Shown here: positions 23,697 through 35,757 of the stretch, piece by piece | Numbering within the stretch: the first letter of the stretch is position 1 | Layout: each line of letters opens with the position of its first letter | Source of the DNA: Siphonodentalium dalli | Lineage: Eukaryota > Mollusca > Scaphopoda > Gadilida > Siphonodentaliidae | Assembly: GCA_032622095.1 (NCBI GenBank) | Contig: CP136067.1 | Location: 73,622,705 to 73,686,704 of the forward strand | Direction of reading: 5' to 3' | Length of the DNA stretch: 64,000 bases | Notes under the pieces: model-generated | What the model was told of the DNA's origin: nothing | The model's database searches: none | What the model saw: the letters and a program-made list of their open reading frames with translations, nothing else | Program-made: the position numbers and the translations under genes

Positions 23697-26111
23697 CTCC
23701 GCTCATGTACATGTTATATATTGATGAACTCATAACCCTGCTTTCAACTTCCGGGAATGGTCTGTCCATCTCGTCTCTGAACTGCTCGTCCCCAACTCAG
23801 GCCGACGACATGGCTCTCCTTTCACTTACTAGTCCCGGTCTGCAGTCTATGTGTGATATATGTACCGACTACAGCAGAAAATGGAGGTTCAAATATAATC
23901 CGACGAAATATGTCTGCATTGTATTTAATGAATCCCACTCAGATTATAACCGTGCTATCCGCTCATGGTCTCTATGCGACCACCGTATTCAAGAATCCGA
24001 CCACGCAACTCATTTGGTCATCCCAATCCACAAGTTCTCTCAACAAACTGCTATCATAGAAAACATATGCAAGAAATTGCTCTCCACATATTTTATGTTA
24101 TCAAATGCCGAGTTATACAGGGGGTTATATGCTGGTGGTATAACCCCTTCCAGCTGCGTGAAAATCTATAAATCGGTCGTTCTTCCCAGAGTACTTTTTG
24201 GGTCAGAACTTCTTTTCAACCTATCACAGTCAAATATACTACAGCTCGAGAAAGTACATCGTTGTTGCGTGAAGAATATCCAGGGTTTACCCACAAGAGC
24301 TCGCACCCTACTTGTAGAGGGCCTTTGCGGTATCACTTCTCTGTACAACGTCATCGAACGACGCAAACTGTCATTTATTGCTACGCTATGTAGGACCAGT
24401 ATTGAGAAAAAATCCGCTAGGGTATTCATTCTCAGACTTAACGAATCCATTTTATTGGGCGAACAGAGTCATCTTATCGAGAACTTCCACCAAACGTTGT
24501 CAAAGTACAATCTACTCAATCATCTCGTGCACTTCTCGAATACCGGTCACTTTCCAACTAAATTTCTTTGGAAGAGTTTGATTCGCGATAACGTTGACAC
24601 TGTTCACCTCATGAAATGGGAATATGACGTTCACGCAGACAACGCTCTTTCGATATTAAAATTAATTCACCCTCGCCTAGAGACGAGCCTTCTTTGGTTA
24701 GCCTGCAAAAAGTACCCTAGAGATAAAGCTTCCTTCCTAACTCACGGGGGGAGAACTGCGACGTGAGGATCGGTGGCATTCCGATAAAGAGACGGTGGAA
24801 ATCCGATAAACGAGACGGTTCGCTTTCGGCGACAAACGAGATTTTCTTCGTGTTTGGGCATTCAAACGGAATTCCCGTGACAAATTAGGTTTCATATCAT
24901 CATATAGTTATCTTAGTTACTAATATCCATCAAAATTTAGACGCTACAGTGAGTTAAACCAATAGAATCGCCATTTAAAAGTCACGCGACGGTTCGTTTT
25001 CCGATAAAAACGAACCGTCGCGTGTCTTTTATCGGAAAACGAACCGTCGCGTGACTTTTAAAGGCACTCAATCCGATAAAACTCCTCTCAATTACTATTT
25101 GAATGGCTTCGGGGGTCAAAAATATTTGATTCGAGTCGAGGAAGTCACCCATCAAAGCTCAGATTTGTTAGATATCGATTTTAGAAATCCATTATTTTTC
25201 ATTATCGGGAATTCTTTCTGGCCCAGAAGACAGTCAAAATTTCGTTATTATTACCACTTGATTATAGAGTTATCCATCCTTGTCTGTTTGAATAGAGTTT
25301 TGGCGTAAAATCTCGAGCAGGTTACCAAATTGACGGCAGTCATCTCGAGCAGTTAACAAATTTGAAAAATCAATATCTAATAACTCTGAGCTTTGTTTGA
25401 TGGGTTCCTCGACTCGAATCAAATATTTTTTACCCCCAAAGCCAAAGAAATAGTAATATAGGACCCTCTGATCGGATTGTTGTTGTTGGAATCTGTTGAG
25501 ATGGGGACCCTCTTTACGGATTGAGTACCTTTAAATGGCTATTCTCTTGGTTTTAGTCACTCTAGCGTCCAGATTTTGATGGATATTTTTTAGTAACTTA
25601 AATAACGATATGATGATATGATTTGTCACGGCAATTCCGTTTCAATGCCCAAACACGAAGAAAATCTCGTTTGTCGCCGAAAGCGAACCGTCTCGTTTAT
25701 CGGATTTTCACCGTCTCTTTATCGGAATTCCACCGTCTCTTTATCGGAATGCCATCGATCCTCACGTCGCAGTTCTCCCCCCGTGTAACTGTAGGAAGAC
25801 TCGTCTCTCCTACCACCTACGAAGATGGGGGGAATTGTCAACTTTGTAGATCCGAGTATCTCAATCCTGTGTGGCATGTCATCTTGTATTGCCCTGCCTT
25901 TAACAGTATCCGTAACACATTCTGGTATGACTTCATAACTCACTTCATAACTCACTCGGACGAATTACTTGCTGTCTTCCTGAGTTCCATGCCAATTGAT
26001 TTGTCTGATGAAGTAGCGGATATTTCTGATTTTACACGCACATTTGTGTTGCATACAGCAAAACTTTGGAGGCTATATGAATCATGCTCTCAAATGCCTT
26101 GTCGACTTTGA
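23697..26111 (+). pseudogene. LINE reverse transcriptase split by a DNA element
   Basis: The first part (23697-24742) starts within the RT palm with SPLMYMLYIDEL, has the catalytic region as QADDMALLS (the usual Tyr of YADD is Gln), then YSRKWRFKY and VVLPRVLFGSEL. The second part (25791-26111) carries VGRLVSPTTYEDGGNCQLC and a C-x2-C...H-x4-C zinc-finger-like motif ending ...LYCPAF. The two parts are separated by a 1,043-bp inverted-repeat element. Removing it together with one 5-bp duplication leaves a continuous frame, so the LINE was still open when hit. 5' truncation and the Gln substitution mean it is inactive. It is related to the remnant at 15.9 kb. Confidence 0.85.
24743..25785. mobile_element. 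1,043-bp inverted-repeat element with 5-bp TSD
   Basis: The termini are CACGGGGGGAGAACTGCGAC and its reverse complement, and the inverted repeats continue for well over 100 bp (GATAAAGAGACGGTGG, AACGAGACGGTTCGC, TTTCGGCGACAAACGAG). Internal CGACGGTTCGTTTTCCGAT palindromes make nearly the whole element foldable. TAACT flanks both ends (24738-24742 and 25786-25790). A CAC-initiated terminus and a 5-bp duplication are features of Transib/RAG-type transposases, but the next bases (GGGG) do not fit the usual CACWATG start, so this assignment is tentative. It encodes nothing. Confidence 0.83.
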
Positions 26112-26907
26112 GCCGTTGTCTGAATGAACGATTTAATTTTGTATGCAAATCGTGCATCACTTGATTTATTCACACCATTATTATGCATTTTTATATTATT
26201 TGTATTCAATATATCGCATCGCCGGTCCATAGAGTCAAAGGCGCCCTCTCGTTATTGCATCTAAAATGATAATTTTGCAGCAACGTGTTCGTGATCAGGC
26301 ACTTTTGGTTTTCCCATGGTCGTCGATTTTTCAATATTCGGCCTCAACCTGATTCCGGCTTTCGATGTTTCCGTATATAACACTCGGTAATTACCGCCTT
26401 TGGACTCCGTGAGCAAATTCTTTTCACATTTACTCAATTTGTTGTCCAATAAACGCTACTGTACAGTTTCTTATCCAATTGACACTTTTGTTCCTGTGAC
26501 GGTATCTACGGTCCGATATGAAACTCTTAGTCATTGAGTTACAGATGGAAAACTAACCCCAATAATCCGGATTTTTGGCTACTACATATTCTAATTGAAG
26601 GAAACATTATTCGTGAAAGACAGGGGGGTTGATCTATAATGGTGGCTCAATGTCTAACGGTTTCCATGTGAGTTGATCGGATTTGTGTTTGATGTCACCT
26701 TGATGAGTTCATTTGACATAATGTTGCATATATATACACTGATGTCTATTTTATGTGTGATGCTGTGTGAGGTCGTGTGCATGTGTGTGGGTTTTTAAAT
26801 GAGGGCGCATGTGCATTTGGTTGTGTGAGGGTGCGTGTGAGGGTAGATGAGTTCGTGTGCGACTGAATGCTAGGCGAGGGAGTGCGCGTGTGTCTGACTC
26901 TATTGTC
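26112..26907. other. LINE 3' region, then a GT-rich non-coding stretch
   Basis: The first 150 bp is presumably the 3' untranslated part of the LINE ending at 26111. 26700-26900 is rich in GTGTGTG and GAGGGTGCGTGTGAGG runs. No gene is supported. Confidence 0.4.
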
Positions 26908-27600
26908 AAATTAGTGTGGTCGTGGTACGCAAAAAAAGGGGCCAACCCAGAAGAAATTGGTATAGAAGCGATCTCGGTGTCATTCAACGCGGGAGAATCT
27001 CTGCTACAACATATCCAAAATCCGCTAAAATCCGCTTTGGGCAAAATCCAGGATCCAAGATGGCGTCCAACATGGCCGCCTTTAGTCAAAAGAGATTCTG
27101 ACTGAGATTAATTCGACATAATGAGAACAAATGTTGCCATATTAATACAAATGTATACATTTTTGCGAAGGTAAAGTATTATGCCACATATCTATAGAAA
27201 AAATGGAACCCCTCGCCCCAGATGGCTGCCAAAATGGTGGCCTAAACTCGAAAATTTGAAATTTTTGCCTAATATCTTAAAGATCAATTCCTGTTGTTTG
27301 ATAATGGTTCAGACTGGCGACATTGATTAGTCATATTCATGTTAATTCATCATCGGAGCAATGAAAGATACCATAAATGGGGTCCCAGTCTCATATACAC
27401 CCTCACAAATTTGATTTTACAGAACGCGGTATAAAATTCCACAAAAATCGCCATTGGGATTCCAGTCGTATATCAACAAGAAATGGACAGAACTGTACAA
27501 TGTAAGTTGGGCATACCATTATCTATAATTACTCCAATTCAATGAAACCCAAATTGGCGCTTTGTCTTAAAATGGCTGCCAAAATGGCGGTCAAAATATG
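26908..27600 (+). repeat. AAGATGGCG-motif repeat family, left copy
   Basis: The left end TTAGTGTGGTCGT is followed by CCCAGAAGAAATTGGTATAG, CAACGCGGGAGAATCTC, CATATCCAAAATCCGCTAAA, AAGATGGCGTCCAACATGGC, then AGATGGCTGCCAAAATGGTG, CATTGATTAGTCATATTCAT and AACTGTACAATGTAAGTTGG. The same blocks in reverse complement and reverse order occur at 30535-31215. The two copies therefore form inverted arms about 2.9 kb apart. Not coding. Confidence 0.8.
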
Positions 27601-27612
27601 GAAAATGGCAGA

Positions 27613-27960
27613 TATTTAGAATGGTCGTCAGAGGGTTAGACCCAGAAGAAATTGGTAAAGAAACGGTTTTGTTGTCATTCGACGCGGGAGAGTCTCGTGT
27701 ATAACATATCCAAAATCCGCTAAAATCCGCTGTGGGGAAAATACAGAATTCAAGATGGCGTCCAACATGGTCGCCAATAATAATGAAAATGGCAAATATG
27801 TAGTTATTCACGAAAACCCATTCGACAAAACGCCAATTCGGCACCAATACACATCATTGATTGAAATCAATATTTTTTGTGGGTATGATATGAATAGCCA
27901 ATCACGATTCAAAATGCTAAGATGGCTACCAAAATGGCCACCGAAAATTGTCGAAATTTA
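27613..27960 (+). repeat. Second, partial copy of the AAGATGGCG-motif repeat
   Basis: Starts with TTTAGAATGGTCGTCAGAGG and repeats the GACGCGGGAGAGTCTCGTG, CCAAAATCCGCTAAAATCCG and AAGATGGCGTCCAACATGG blocks of the preceding copy, in the same orientation. It ends with two further ATGGC motifs (CTAAGATGGCTACCAAAATG). Confidence 0.75.
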
Positions 27961-30340
27961 AGTTCTGCTCAGAGGAAAGCCGAAACAACACTTCGGTAGT
28001 GAGCTAACGATGACATACCTATTAAACATGTTGCCAATAATCTACTACCACAATCAGTTCAGCCCGAAATGTTCCAACTAAGCAGTATCTACTGCAGGAT
28101 CCAACACGATGTCCACTTATTACGAGGGACTATCTGGAAATTAATTAAAAAGAAATTAAATTGCTACGAATCTGGATTATTTGAAAACACAGTGTCAACA
28201 TTTCTACTTATAACGACTATTCGGAACATCAAATATATGGGCATCGGTGGTAGTCCGGAAGCATCAGGCTATAATAGGTTTTCCAGTGCTGGCGAAAGTG
28301 AAAAGGACAGGAGGGAAAAGCGAATAATCTGGGGTTTACTTAATTGGTGGGCAAGTTGGTTATCGGAACTGGGGAGTTTCAAAGTAAAATTATTTTCTTC
28401 AATATCAAGAGGAAAAATGAAAAATCGCACGTACATTGTATACCCTTCACACTTTATGTGACAATTCCGTGTCATGCGATTGTGGGTATATACAAGTGGA
28501 TAGAAACATTCTAGTACATAGATAGACGCACCTATATCTTCTACACATTTAGTGAATTTTATCAATGATATGTAGACACAATGTGCGTCACGGCTGGATC
28601 TGACCCGTAGGCGTAAAGGTATCAACCATTTAGCTTGATTAACTGGCATTTCAAGGTTGTCATTGGATAGAAATGCCACATGAACATGGTGATTAACAAC
28701 ATGTTTGTCTAAGAAATGTGAACAATGAACATGTTATTTTCCGGATGTTAGACAATCAAACTGCCACATAAGGCGTTCATCCATGCTCATCAGAGCACGA
28801 AATATGTGCAAATTAATGACACGAAAACTATTTCATGCGGACGACGTACTCTAGACCTACATCCAACGTCATTTCCTATTAACTTTTATTGTTTGTACGG
28901 ACGGTTTCGAGGTTTGAAAATTCCGCTTGTCCAAGAAAACCTCCACATACTTACGGAGTCGATGTGTAAACAATGTATGGGGATAGTTTCTTCATACATA
29001 TATGTATTTGGCACACGTATTTTCTAGAACATAAGAGATCACCATTTACCGGAGAGTTGATATCTGGGAAGAGATCAGAGTAAAACTACTTTTCTTACAT
29101 GTCGAATGGGGAATCCATGGGCTACATTTAGTTCCAGCTTGAAACTTGAAAATGATGGCCGAGCCCGAATAGTTAATATTTCGTCGCATCAGTGCTATAA
29201 TGTAACCCACATTTTCAACTTTCCGAGAAAATGAAGGGTGAAGTTTTTAGACAACATTTCTCCTAATGTTGACAAAGCATGACGTATTGTTGTATTTATC
29301 CCAATGAAAACTGACATTAGCTGTTCATTGAACCACATATTGTTTTCTGTTTATTCCCTCGTTTTCTTTTAAAAAGCAATAGCAATAGCATGCCAGCGAC
29401 GATTCGTTTCCGTGCTATAATGAAGTTGTGCTAATAAATGCAGATTAAGCTAAATATGGTGGCAATCGCATGTGTCTATGAACTAAAAAGTGCCTATTCT
29501 ACACTATGAAAATTCACCCATGTGCATCATCATACAGAAATGTGTGGAACAATCACAAAATTTAAATCACCAAATGATCACGTGACTAACATGGAGATAC
29601 TGCCATATAGCACACATTTTAGAATTCACAAACACAAAACAGAAGTCACGTGGACAACCTGAAGCGTCCGATTGGCTGCTGTTGGACATACGACCTCATA
29701 GCACGAATAATTGTAAAGATCGCTGGAGATACGACATTTGCTTCACTGGTTTGTGCGAATATTTGTCATCCAATGTAAGGACAGTTTGGCCCATCGGATT
29801 GGATTTTTTCTCACGATTCGAATGGTATCAAATACTCATTTCCCGCCAAAATGGATATACGACATTATAGCACTGATGAGTCGAGATTTTGTCAACCCGC
29901 GGGAAGCCACCAAAAGATTGAAAATAAATAGTTTTGATGTATATGAGCCACATACATGTATATGAGCCAACTATCAACTGCATCCACCACTCACAACTTC
30001 CATTATGTGATAAGCTGGGCAGAGTCTACCATTTTCGTTTTGGAACCATATTAGATACAATTTATTGTTTCTTTTGGTCTATTTGAGATGGAATGTTCAC
30101 AAATAAAAGAAACGATCAATTATTTTGTAGACAAGATCTGTTCATCCCTAAATATCAAATGTGACCAGAACCCCAAAGTCGATTTTGGTTAAATTTCATA
30201 CCACATTCGTTATAAATTATTAGTGAAGGACCAGAGTAAACTATGATCTAATCTATTAGAAATGTCATTGCTGTAATGATCAGTTGACACGATCATTGAA
30301 AGAATATACCCATTGTTTCCCAGTTCAGAGAGCAACAAGT
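27961..30340. other. Interior of the inverted-repeat pair, no gene recognised
   Basis: The two longest frames (28069-28461 plus, 28269-28679 minus; 130 and 136 codons) overlap on opposite strands and resemble nothing known to me. The rest is AT-rich. I see no transposase, and no splice-supported host gene. Confidence 0.4.
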
Positions 30341-30369
30341 GATAAACAGAAGTGATAGAAAATAGTATT

Positions 30370-31215
30370 TTTCACATCGGGTGGCCATTTTGTCAGCCAT
30401 TTTTGGTACTGATTTTTAAGTTTTTACATAGAGCTAGCATAATGGCATCATAAAGAGGTATACATTCGTATTTATTTAGTCAATTTTATTCATCAACCAC
30501 TACTTATAATGGATTGAATGACACTGTGATCAATATCCGCCATTTTCCATATTTTGATCGCCATTTTGGCAGCCATTTTGAGACAAAGCGCCAATTTGGG
30601 TTTCATTGAATTGGAGTATTTATAGATATTGGTATGCCCAACTTACATTGTACAGTTCTGTCCATTTCTTGTTGATATATGACTGTAATCACAATGGAGA
30701 GTTTTGTGGAATTTTATACCGCGTTCTGTAAAATCGAATTTTTGAGGGTGTAGATGAGTCTGGGACCCCATTTATGGTATCTTTCATTGCTCCAATGATG
30801 AATTAACATGAATATGACTAATCAATGTCGCCAGTCTGAACCATTATCAAACAACAGGAATTGATCTTTAAGATATTAGGCAAAAACTTCAAATGTTCGA
30901 GTTTAGGCCGCCATTTTGGCGGCCATCTGGGACGATGGGTTCCATTTTTGCCATAAACAGGTGGCACAACATTTTACCTTTGCAAAATGTATACATATGA
31001 CAACATTTGTTCTCACTGTTATCGAATTAATCTCAGTCAGAGTATCTTTTGACTAACGGCAGCCATGTTGGACGCCATCTTGGATCCTGAATTTTGCCCA
31101 AAGCGGATTTTAGCGGATTTTGGATATGTTATACACGAGATTCTCCCGCGTCGAATGACACCAAAACCGCTTCTATACCAATTTCTTCCGGGTCGAACCC
31201 TCTGACGACCACACT
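30370..31215 (-). repeat. AAGATGGCG-motif repeat family, right (inverted) copy
   Basis: Reverse complement of the 26.9-27.6 kb copy: GCCATTTTGGCAGCCATTTT, CAATTTGGGTTTCATTGAAT, CCATTTATGGTATCTTTCAT, GCCATCTTGGATCC and TTCTCCCGCGTCGAATGACA, ending GACGACCACACTAAA. An extra GGCCATTTTGTCAGCC block lies at 30381-30400. The outer end matches the TTTAGTGTGGTCGTC terminus, but no matching target duplication was found. Confidence 0.8.
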
Positions 31216-32315
31216 AAATCTTAGATTCCCATATCTTTGATGAAACTTACTTGCATGTGTAGAACGTGTCGGTCAGCTTGCATCTGCATGCCTGTCAGTC
31301 GTGTTTCTTCCTGTCTGCATGTTTATCTGTCCGCATGCCTGTCTGTCTAGATACTTATGTGACTGTCTGCCTGTCTGTCTGTATGTCTCTTTCGCGTGTA
31401 TGTTTGTCTGTAAAATCGTCTAAGCCTATGCGTGTCTGGACGTGTTTACGTGTACGCCTGTGCGCGGCTGGGTGGTTGCATGTGCCTGAGACTCAGTGTG
31501 TGTGCGTGTAACTGTGTGCGTAATCTCGCTTTATTTTGTGTTGTCATATTCCTTAAATGAACATATATTCCACTGTCATTTTTGTATTATAATTGTTTGT
31601 AACTATGTTATTTAAATTTAACTCTCCGATAGTGGAGGCAATAAAAGGATATATATATATATATATATATATAGTTTCCAATTATCCAGATTGGACGAAC
31701 GATGAGTATTATAGCAGGCGATGTACAGTACCAAACTCAGTCACTGTACTTGAGATCATTATTTGCAGGCACTAGTAATCCTTGAGGTTACACTCAAGAG
31801 CAGTTCAAATGATTTGGGTTTTAAAGGACTGAAGATAAAGTGGCCCACTAGCATGGAGAATGATACCGTTGGTGTTTTTGTTGGTGTTATACATGAGGGT
31901 CTGGAGCGACGGATACAAGCGAGCCGTAAACACAATATATTGAAATTGCTGACATGGCTTTCGGTAAGCTCGGTGTAGTTCTGTGTGCTTTATGTTACAG
32001 TCATGGTGGTTATGTTACACTGGTGCAAATGTTTTCCATAGGCCTCAGTGCTAACGTTTTAGCGTACATACTGTTGGCAATATAAACGTTGGGTCCAAAA
32101 ATCATGTCTGTCTAGCAGGGAATTCGCCTTTAAATCTTGTGTTTTCGTACCTAGTGTCAGAACCGCATAAAAAAATACTGTCATATTTTAGACCACACCA
32201 AAATAGTCAAACTTCACTACAGAGGGTTAATTCCTGTGGCAATGGCTATTTTACCTATGGGAAATCATAGGGAAGAGGTGTGATGATTTTTTTATGCAAA
32301 AAGCACACAATGCTA
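31216..32315. repeat. Non-coding stretch with CTGT and TA microsatellites
   Basis: 31290-31400 is a degenerate CTGTCTG-rich tract, and 31649-31672 is a (TA)n run. Open frames here are short and low complexity. No gene is supported. Confidence 0.6.
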
Positions 32316-32360
32316 TTGACCAATCAGGGCCCAGTGTCTATTTTATTCTCTCCTATATAT
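32316..32360 (+). repeat. CCAAT-containing duplicated segment, copy 1
   Basis: Reads TATTGACCAATCAGGGCCCA then GTGTCTATTTTATTCTCTCC, identical or nearly so to 33962-34003. The match drops off on both sides. It contains a GACCAATCAG CCAAT-box-like motif. Confidence 0.75.
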
Positions 32361-33899
32361 ATCCACTAGATGTCACTCCGAACCTTATTTACACCAGTGT
32401 AACCTAAAGCGATAGCCCGATTTTTCGCGGAATAATTGTAAATCCATACATTTCTTCAGAATTGCCCATCAATGGAAAAATGTGTTCAAAAACAATATCA
32501 CTTCTGTGGTTCTTTATTTATCACACACAATTTAACCCCGCCCCCTTTAACACGTTATTCATCAAAAAAGCACAATTTTCCAGCACAAGTCATGTTCAGG
32601 CCCCATTTTCACACAGTGTTTTGGGGTATGGTGTTGAAAACTTGGATCAGCTATGGAAGACTGTACAAGATTCTTTCCATGAGAGAACTTCTGGTGATGT
32701 GGGGTCATTGGGTCCAGATCTGATCAGCTGAGCATGAAGCACATGCCTTTATCAGCACACAGAAGACTAAAATATGACATTTTCAGGTCTGCAAGGGTGA
32801 TCCAAGATAACTGGATATGGGTGTATATTGAATTAGTTGAACAAAGATATGCTCTCTTTGAAATGCTGAAGCATTTTCTTAAATGTGTCCAAGTTTTAGT
32901 GCTATTAACCTTCAAATGGCCATACCCACAAGTGGAAATTACAAACTTGTATGATATATATCTGTATATCACTGGCTATAAAATAAAAAATACTTGTTAG
33001 ATTAGCTTCTTATAACAATTGATATGTGTGTCATTGACATGCTCATGTTATGGGTCATTTGCATTATCATGTATCTATTACCACCTTCAAAAAATTTGAA
33101 AATACCTTGAAATATTGGCATTTTTTATGAAAAATCATACAATGTTTTTGGCTGATGTAAGTGAAAGAAGACATCAGCAGCCAGAATAGCTACACCATGC
33201 ATAAGATATTCATTGGACTGAAAGACCAGGCTGTTAAAAATGCAATAAAATACTTTAAAGTGACTCACAGGAATCAAAAATGCCAAAAAGCTCATTTTCC
33301 CCTTTAGGTTACATGTCCCAGCTCGAGATTGCATGCATGAACTATGTCAAATTGTTGAGCCAAGTCTGATTTGCACCCCTTGCAGTCGTGGAATTTCTTC
33401 CGGCTAATCAATGCAATGTTTATTGCGATATCGACTCACAAACGTGGCAAACAAATCATGTAATCTGAAATTGATACCATGGTCCCTACTGTGAAATAGA
33501 TCATCATGGAACATGTATACTAACAAAGACAAATATTCCCTGCTTTGTGTGTTGAATGCTATAAAGTTCCCCACAAGAACATAACAAAGTTCCCATATTT
33601 TAAACGGGTGGAATATATAATCTCTACGTGCGTAGCCAGAGTAGAAATTAACGACATGGTCTAATAGTTGTCGACCATTCCTATATTCTATAAGAGAGAG
33701 ATAGAGAGAAATATATTCAGCACATGCACGACAATCGTACATTTTACTACCGTATATATTATTCATGTCTAAAAAAAACCCTTGTACTATTGATTAAAAT
33801 AACCACCAAATTATTGTTAACACACAGGGACCAGAGACAAATAAGATCTAACAGAAACGCAGGCATCGCGAATCGAAAACAAGATAACGACACTGGGAA
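32361..33899. other. Stretch without a recognisable gene
   Basis: Contains a rearranged relative of the 7.1-kb MITE at 33310-33435 (GTCCCAGCTCGAGATTGCAT, GGAATTTCTTCCGG, TTTATTGCGATATCGACT). The 120-codon minus-strand frame at 33404-33766 resembles nothing I know. Two overlapping frames at 32462-32731 are also unconvincing. Confidence 0.4.
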
Positions 33900-34010
33900 A
33901 CATGAGGGACAAATACGTCATATCACAATGGCGGCGCTTCCGGTCGAGATTGGCAAGTCGCTTATTGACCAATCAGGGCCCAGTGTCTATTTTATTCTCT
34001 CCAATATATC
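33900..34010 (+). promoter_or_regulatory. Cluster of promoter-like motifs, duplicated CCAAT segment (copy 2)
   Basis: Within about 100 bp lie TACGTCATATCA (CRE-like), CACAATGGCGGCGC (YY1-like and start-codon-like), CTTCCGG (ETS-like) and GACCAATCAG (CCAAT box). The last 45 bp duplicates 32316-32360. The combination resembles a TATA-less metazoan promoter, but no convincing downstream exon was found, and the duplication shows that part of it is repetitive. Treat as a hypothesis. Confidence 0.3.
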
Positions 34011-34298
34011 GCTGTGCTGACAACCATCGTTGCGGACACTGTGGGGGAACTACTCCTGGCGATGTGGTTCTCTACCGAGTTTTGTGAGCATTTTAAAGCG
34101 ATGATTCCGATTCTCTTTCGAGAAATCGCGGCATAAAACGTAAAATACAACAACATTAGAACAGTGTTTCGAGTTTCATAGCGCTATCGTGAAATTATAG
34201 TCACTGACCATCAGTTTGTGTAAAAAAAAGAAAGTTAAAAACTTATCCCGAAATGCACAGCAATTTACTTTCTATGTTCCGATTCCGATTCTCTGATG

Positions 34299-34783
34299 AG
34301 GGGACACACTATGACGTGTATGCCGAGGCCGAGGCCGGCTCCAAATAAAAGGCCGGCCGCTTACACTTTACAGAACGAAAGAACGAAAAATAAAATAAAA
34401 TAAACAATTTTGTGATTTAAAAACGATTCAAACGTCAATGTATTCCATGCCATAACCCGGACATATGTACTAAATTTCAGTCATATCCATATATAAACAA
34501 AGAAGATAATGCGACATCAAGTCCGCTTACACCTTTTAATTGGAGCCGGCCGTTTACACTTTATAGTGTGTTTCAGAACGAAAAAGTTGAATAAAATCAA
34601 CAAATTTTTGAATTTAAAAACAATTCAAATGTTATTGTATTCCATGTCCCAGTCCGGACATATACACCAAATTTTATTAATATCCTTTGAGAAGCAATGG
34701 ACCAAACGCCACATAACACCCCGTTTACACCTTTTATTTGGAGCCGGCCTCGGCCTCGGCATACACTTTATAGTGTGTCCCCT
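34299..34783. mobile_element. 485-bp MITE with GC-rich inverted termini
   Basis: The left end AGGGGACACACTATGACGTG continues into ATGCCGAGGCCGAGGCCGGC; the right end is its near-exact inverse (GCCGGCCTCGGCCTCGGCAT ... GTGTGTCCCCT). The interior is AT-rich with two similar halves (CGCTTACAC...ATTCAAATGTTATTGTATTC versus AACGTCAATGTATTCC). The GC-rich ends contrast with the surroundings. Target duplication not resolved. Confidence 0.78.
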
Positions 34784-34829
34784 AATATTAATGTCCACAT
34801 TTTTATGTCATCGTTAGACAGAACCGAAA

Positions 34830-35060
34830 GTCATTATTTTTCGGAAAAGATGGAAGTTGCAACCAGAGATGGCACGTTATTGTCAATAGAAGATTCATTT
34901 CTTCCAGAATAACTGGCGGGTCATTTAAATCAATCAGAATCTCGATGTCCTTGCGTGCAATGAGTGTATGCTGCAGCGTCTCGTTTCCATCTCCAATCAT
35001 TGCTTGCCAATAATAAGCATCGCCATTTCTGAGGAATAGACAACCAAGAAAATGTTTTTC
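34830..35060 (-). CDS. Unrecognised open frame, possible exon
   Basis: The minus-strand frame (89 codons over 34803-35072) has a balanced amino-acid composition with a segment NGDAYYWQAMIGDGNETLQH followed by TLIARKDIEILIDLNDPPVI, unlike the repeat-derived frames nearby. I do not recognise a family. There are no visible flanking exons and no clear start context, so it may be a lone exon, a pseudogene fragment, a remnant of an unidentified transposon protein, or chance. Confidence 0.22.
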
Positions 35061-35399
35061 ATGTGAATTCAACAGTCAATACTGGCGAAACGCGTAAAGG
35101 TGCCTTGTCGCTTTGCAAAAACACTTCCAACAACAACAGCAACAACAACAACAATAAAAGTTCGTCGCCCACGTGTCCCCCGAAAGGTGGCTTTTTTATA
35201 ATAACTTATAGTGAGGATAGATCTTTTTAATTCTGTCAAAATTCATTGGACCGTGACCAAATTCAAACTTGGCCTTTGTCTTCTGAAATTTGAACTACCT
35301 ACCACATATCAAGAGGTTCAGTTGAATGTAAAAACAATCAGATGACTAAAGGTAAAGTTATCACCAGGAAATCAAAATAATCGGTAAATTTTAAGTCGA

Positions 35400-35700
35400 C
35401 AAGGACAATATAACTCCGGCAAAATGAGCGGACCGAACTATATTCGAACTTGACATGTATTTGTAGCTCATAAACTAGCATACCAAATTTGGTTCAGATC
35501 CGATCACACAAACTAAAGTTATAATCCGGAAGCCTCAAAACGTCTAAATTCTATGTTCAAACAGGGGCCATAACTCTGGCAAAAATGTGCGGAACTTGAC
35601 CTGTATTTCGAGCTCATAAACTCACATACCAAATTTGGTTTCGATCCGTTAGCCCAAAATAATGTTCGCATCCGGAAACATTCCACACGATGATTCGACG
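35400..35700 (+). repeat. Two diverged ~155-bp units ending in a GGAC tract
   Basis: Blocks CATACCAAATTTGGTTCAGA, TAACTCCGGCAAAATGAGCG and TTATAATCCGGAAGCC are repeated about 155 bp later in diverged form. The second unit ends with GACGGACGACCGGACGGACA. The repeat directly precedes the Helitron train. Confidence 0.7.
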
Positions 35701-35757
35701 GACGACCGGACGGACACCGGCTATTTTAATAGTTTCCACACAGAAAAAAAATATATA

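Noticed and set aside
28069-28679. Overlapping 130- and 136-codon frames on opposite strands
   Set aside because: Both cannot be relied on, neither resembles a known protein, and no splice or promoter context supports either.
31160-31215. tRNA-like B-box (GGGTTCGACCC on the minus strand) suggesting a SINE
   Set aside because: No matching A-box at the proper distance and no A-rich tail; the segment is the end of an inverted-repeat family.
33404-33766. 120-codon minus-strand frame
   Set aside because: No recognisable motif, lies partly over a rearranged MITE segment.
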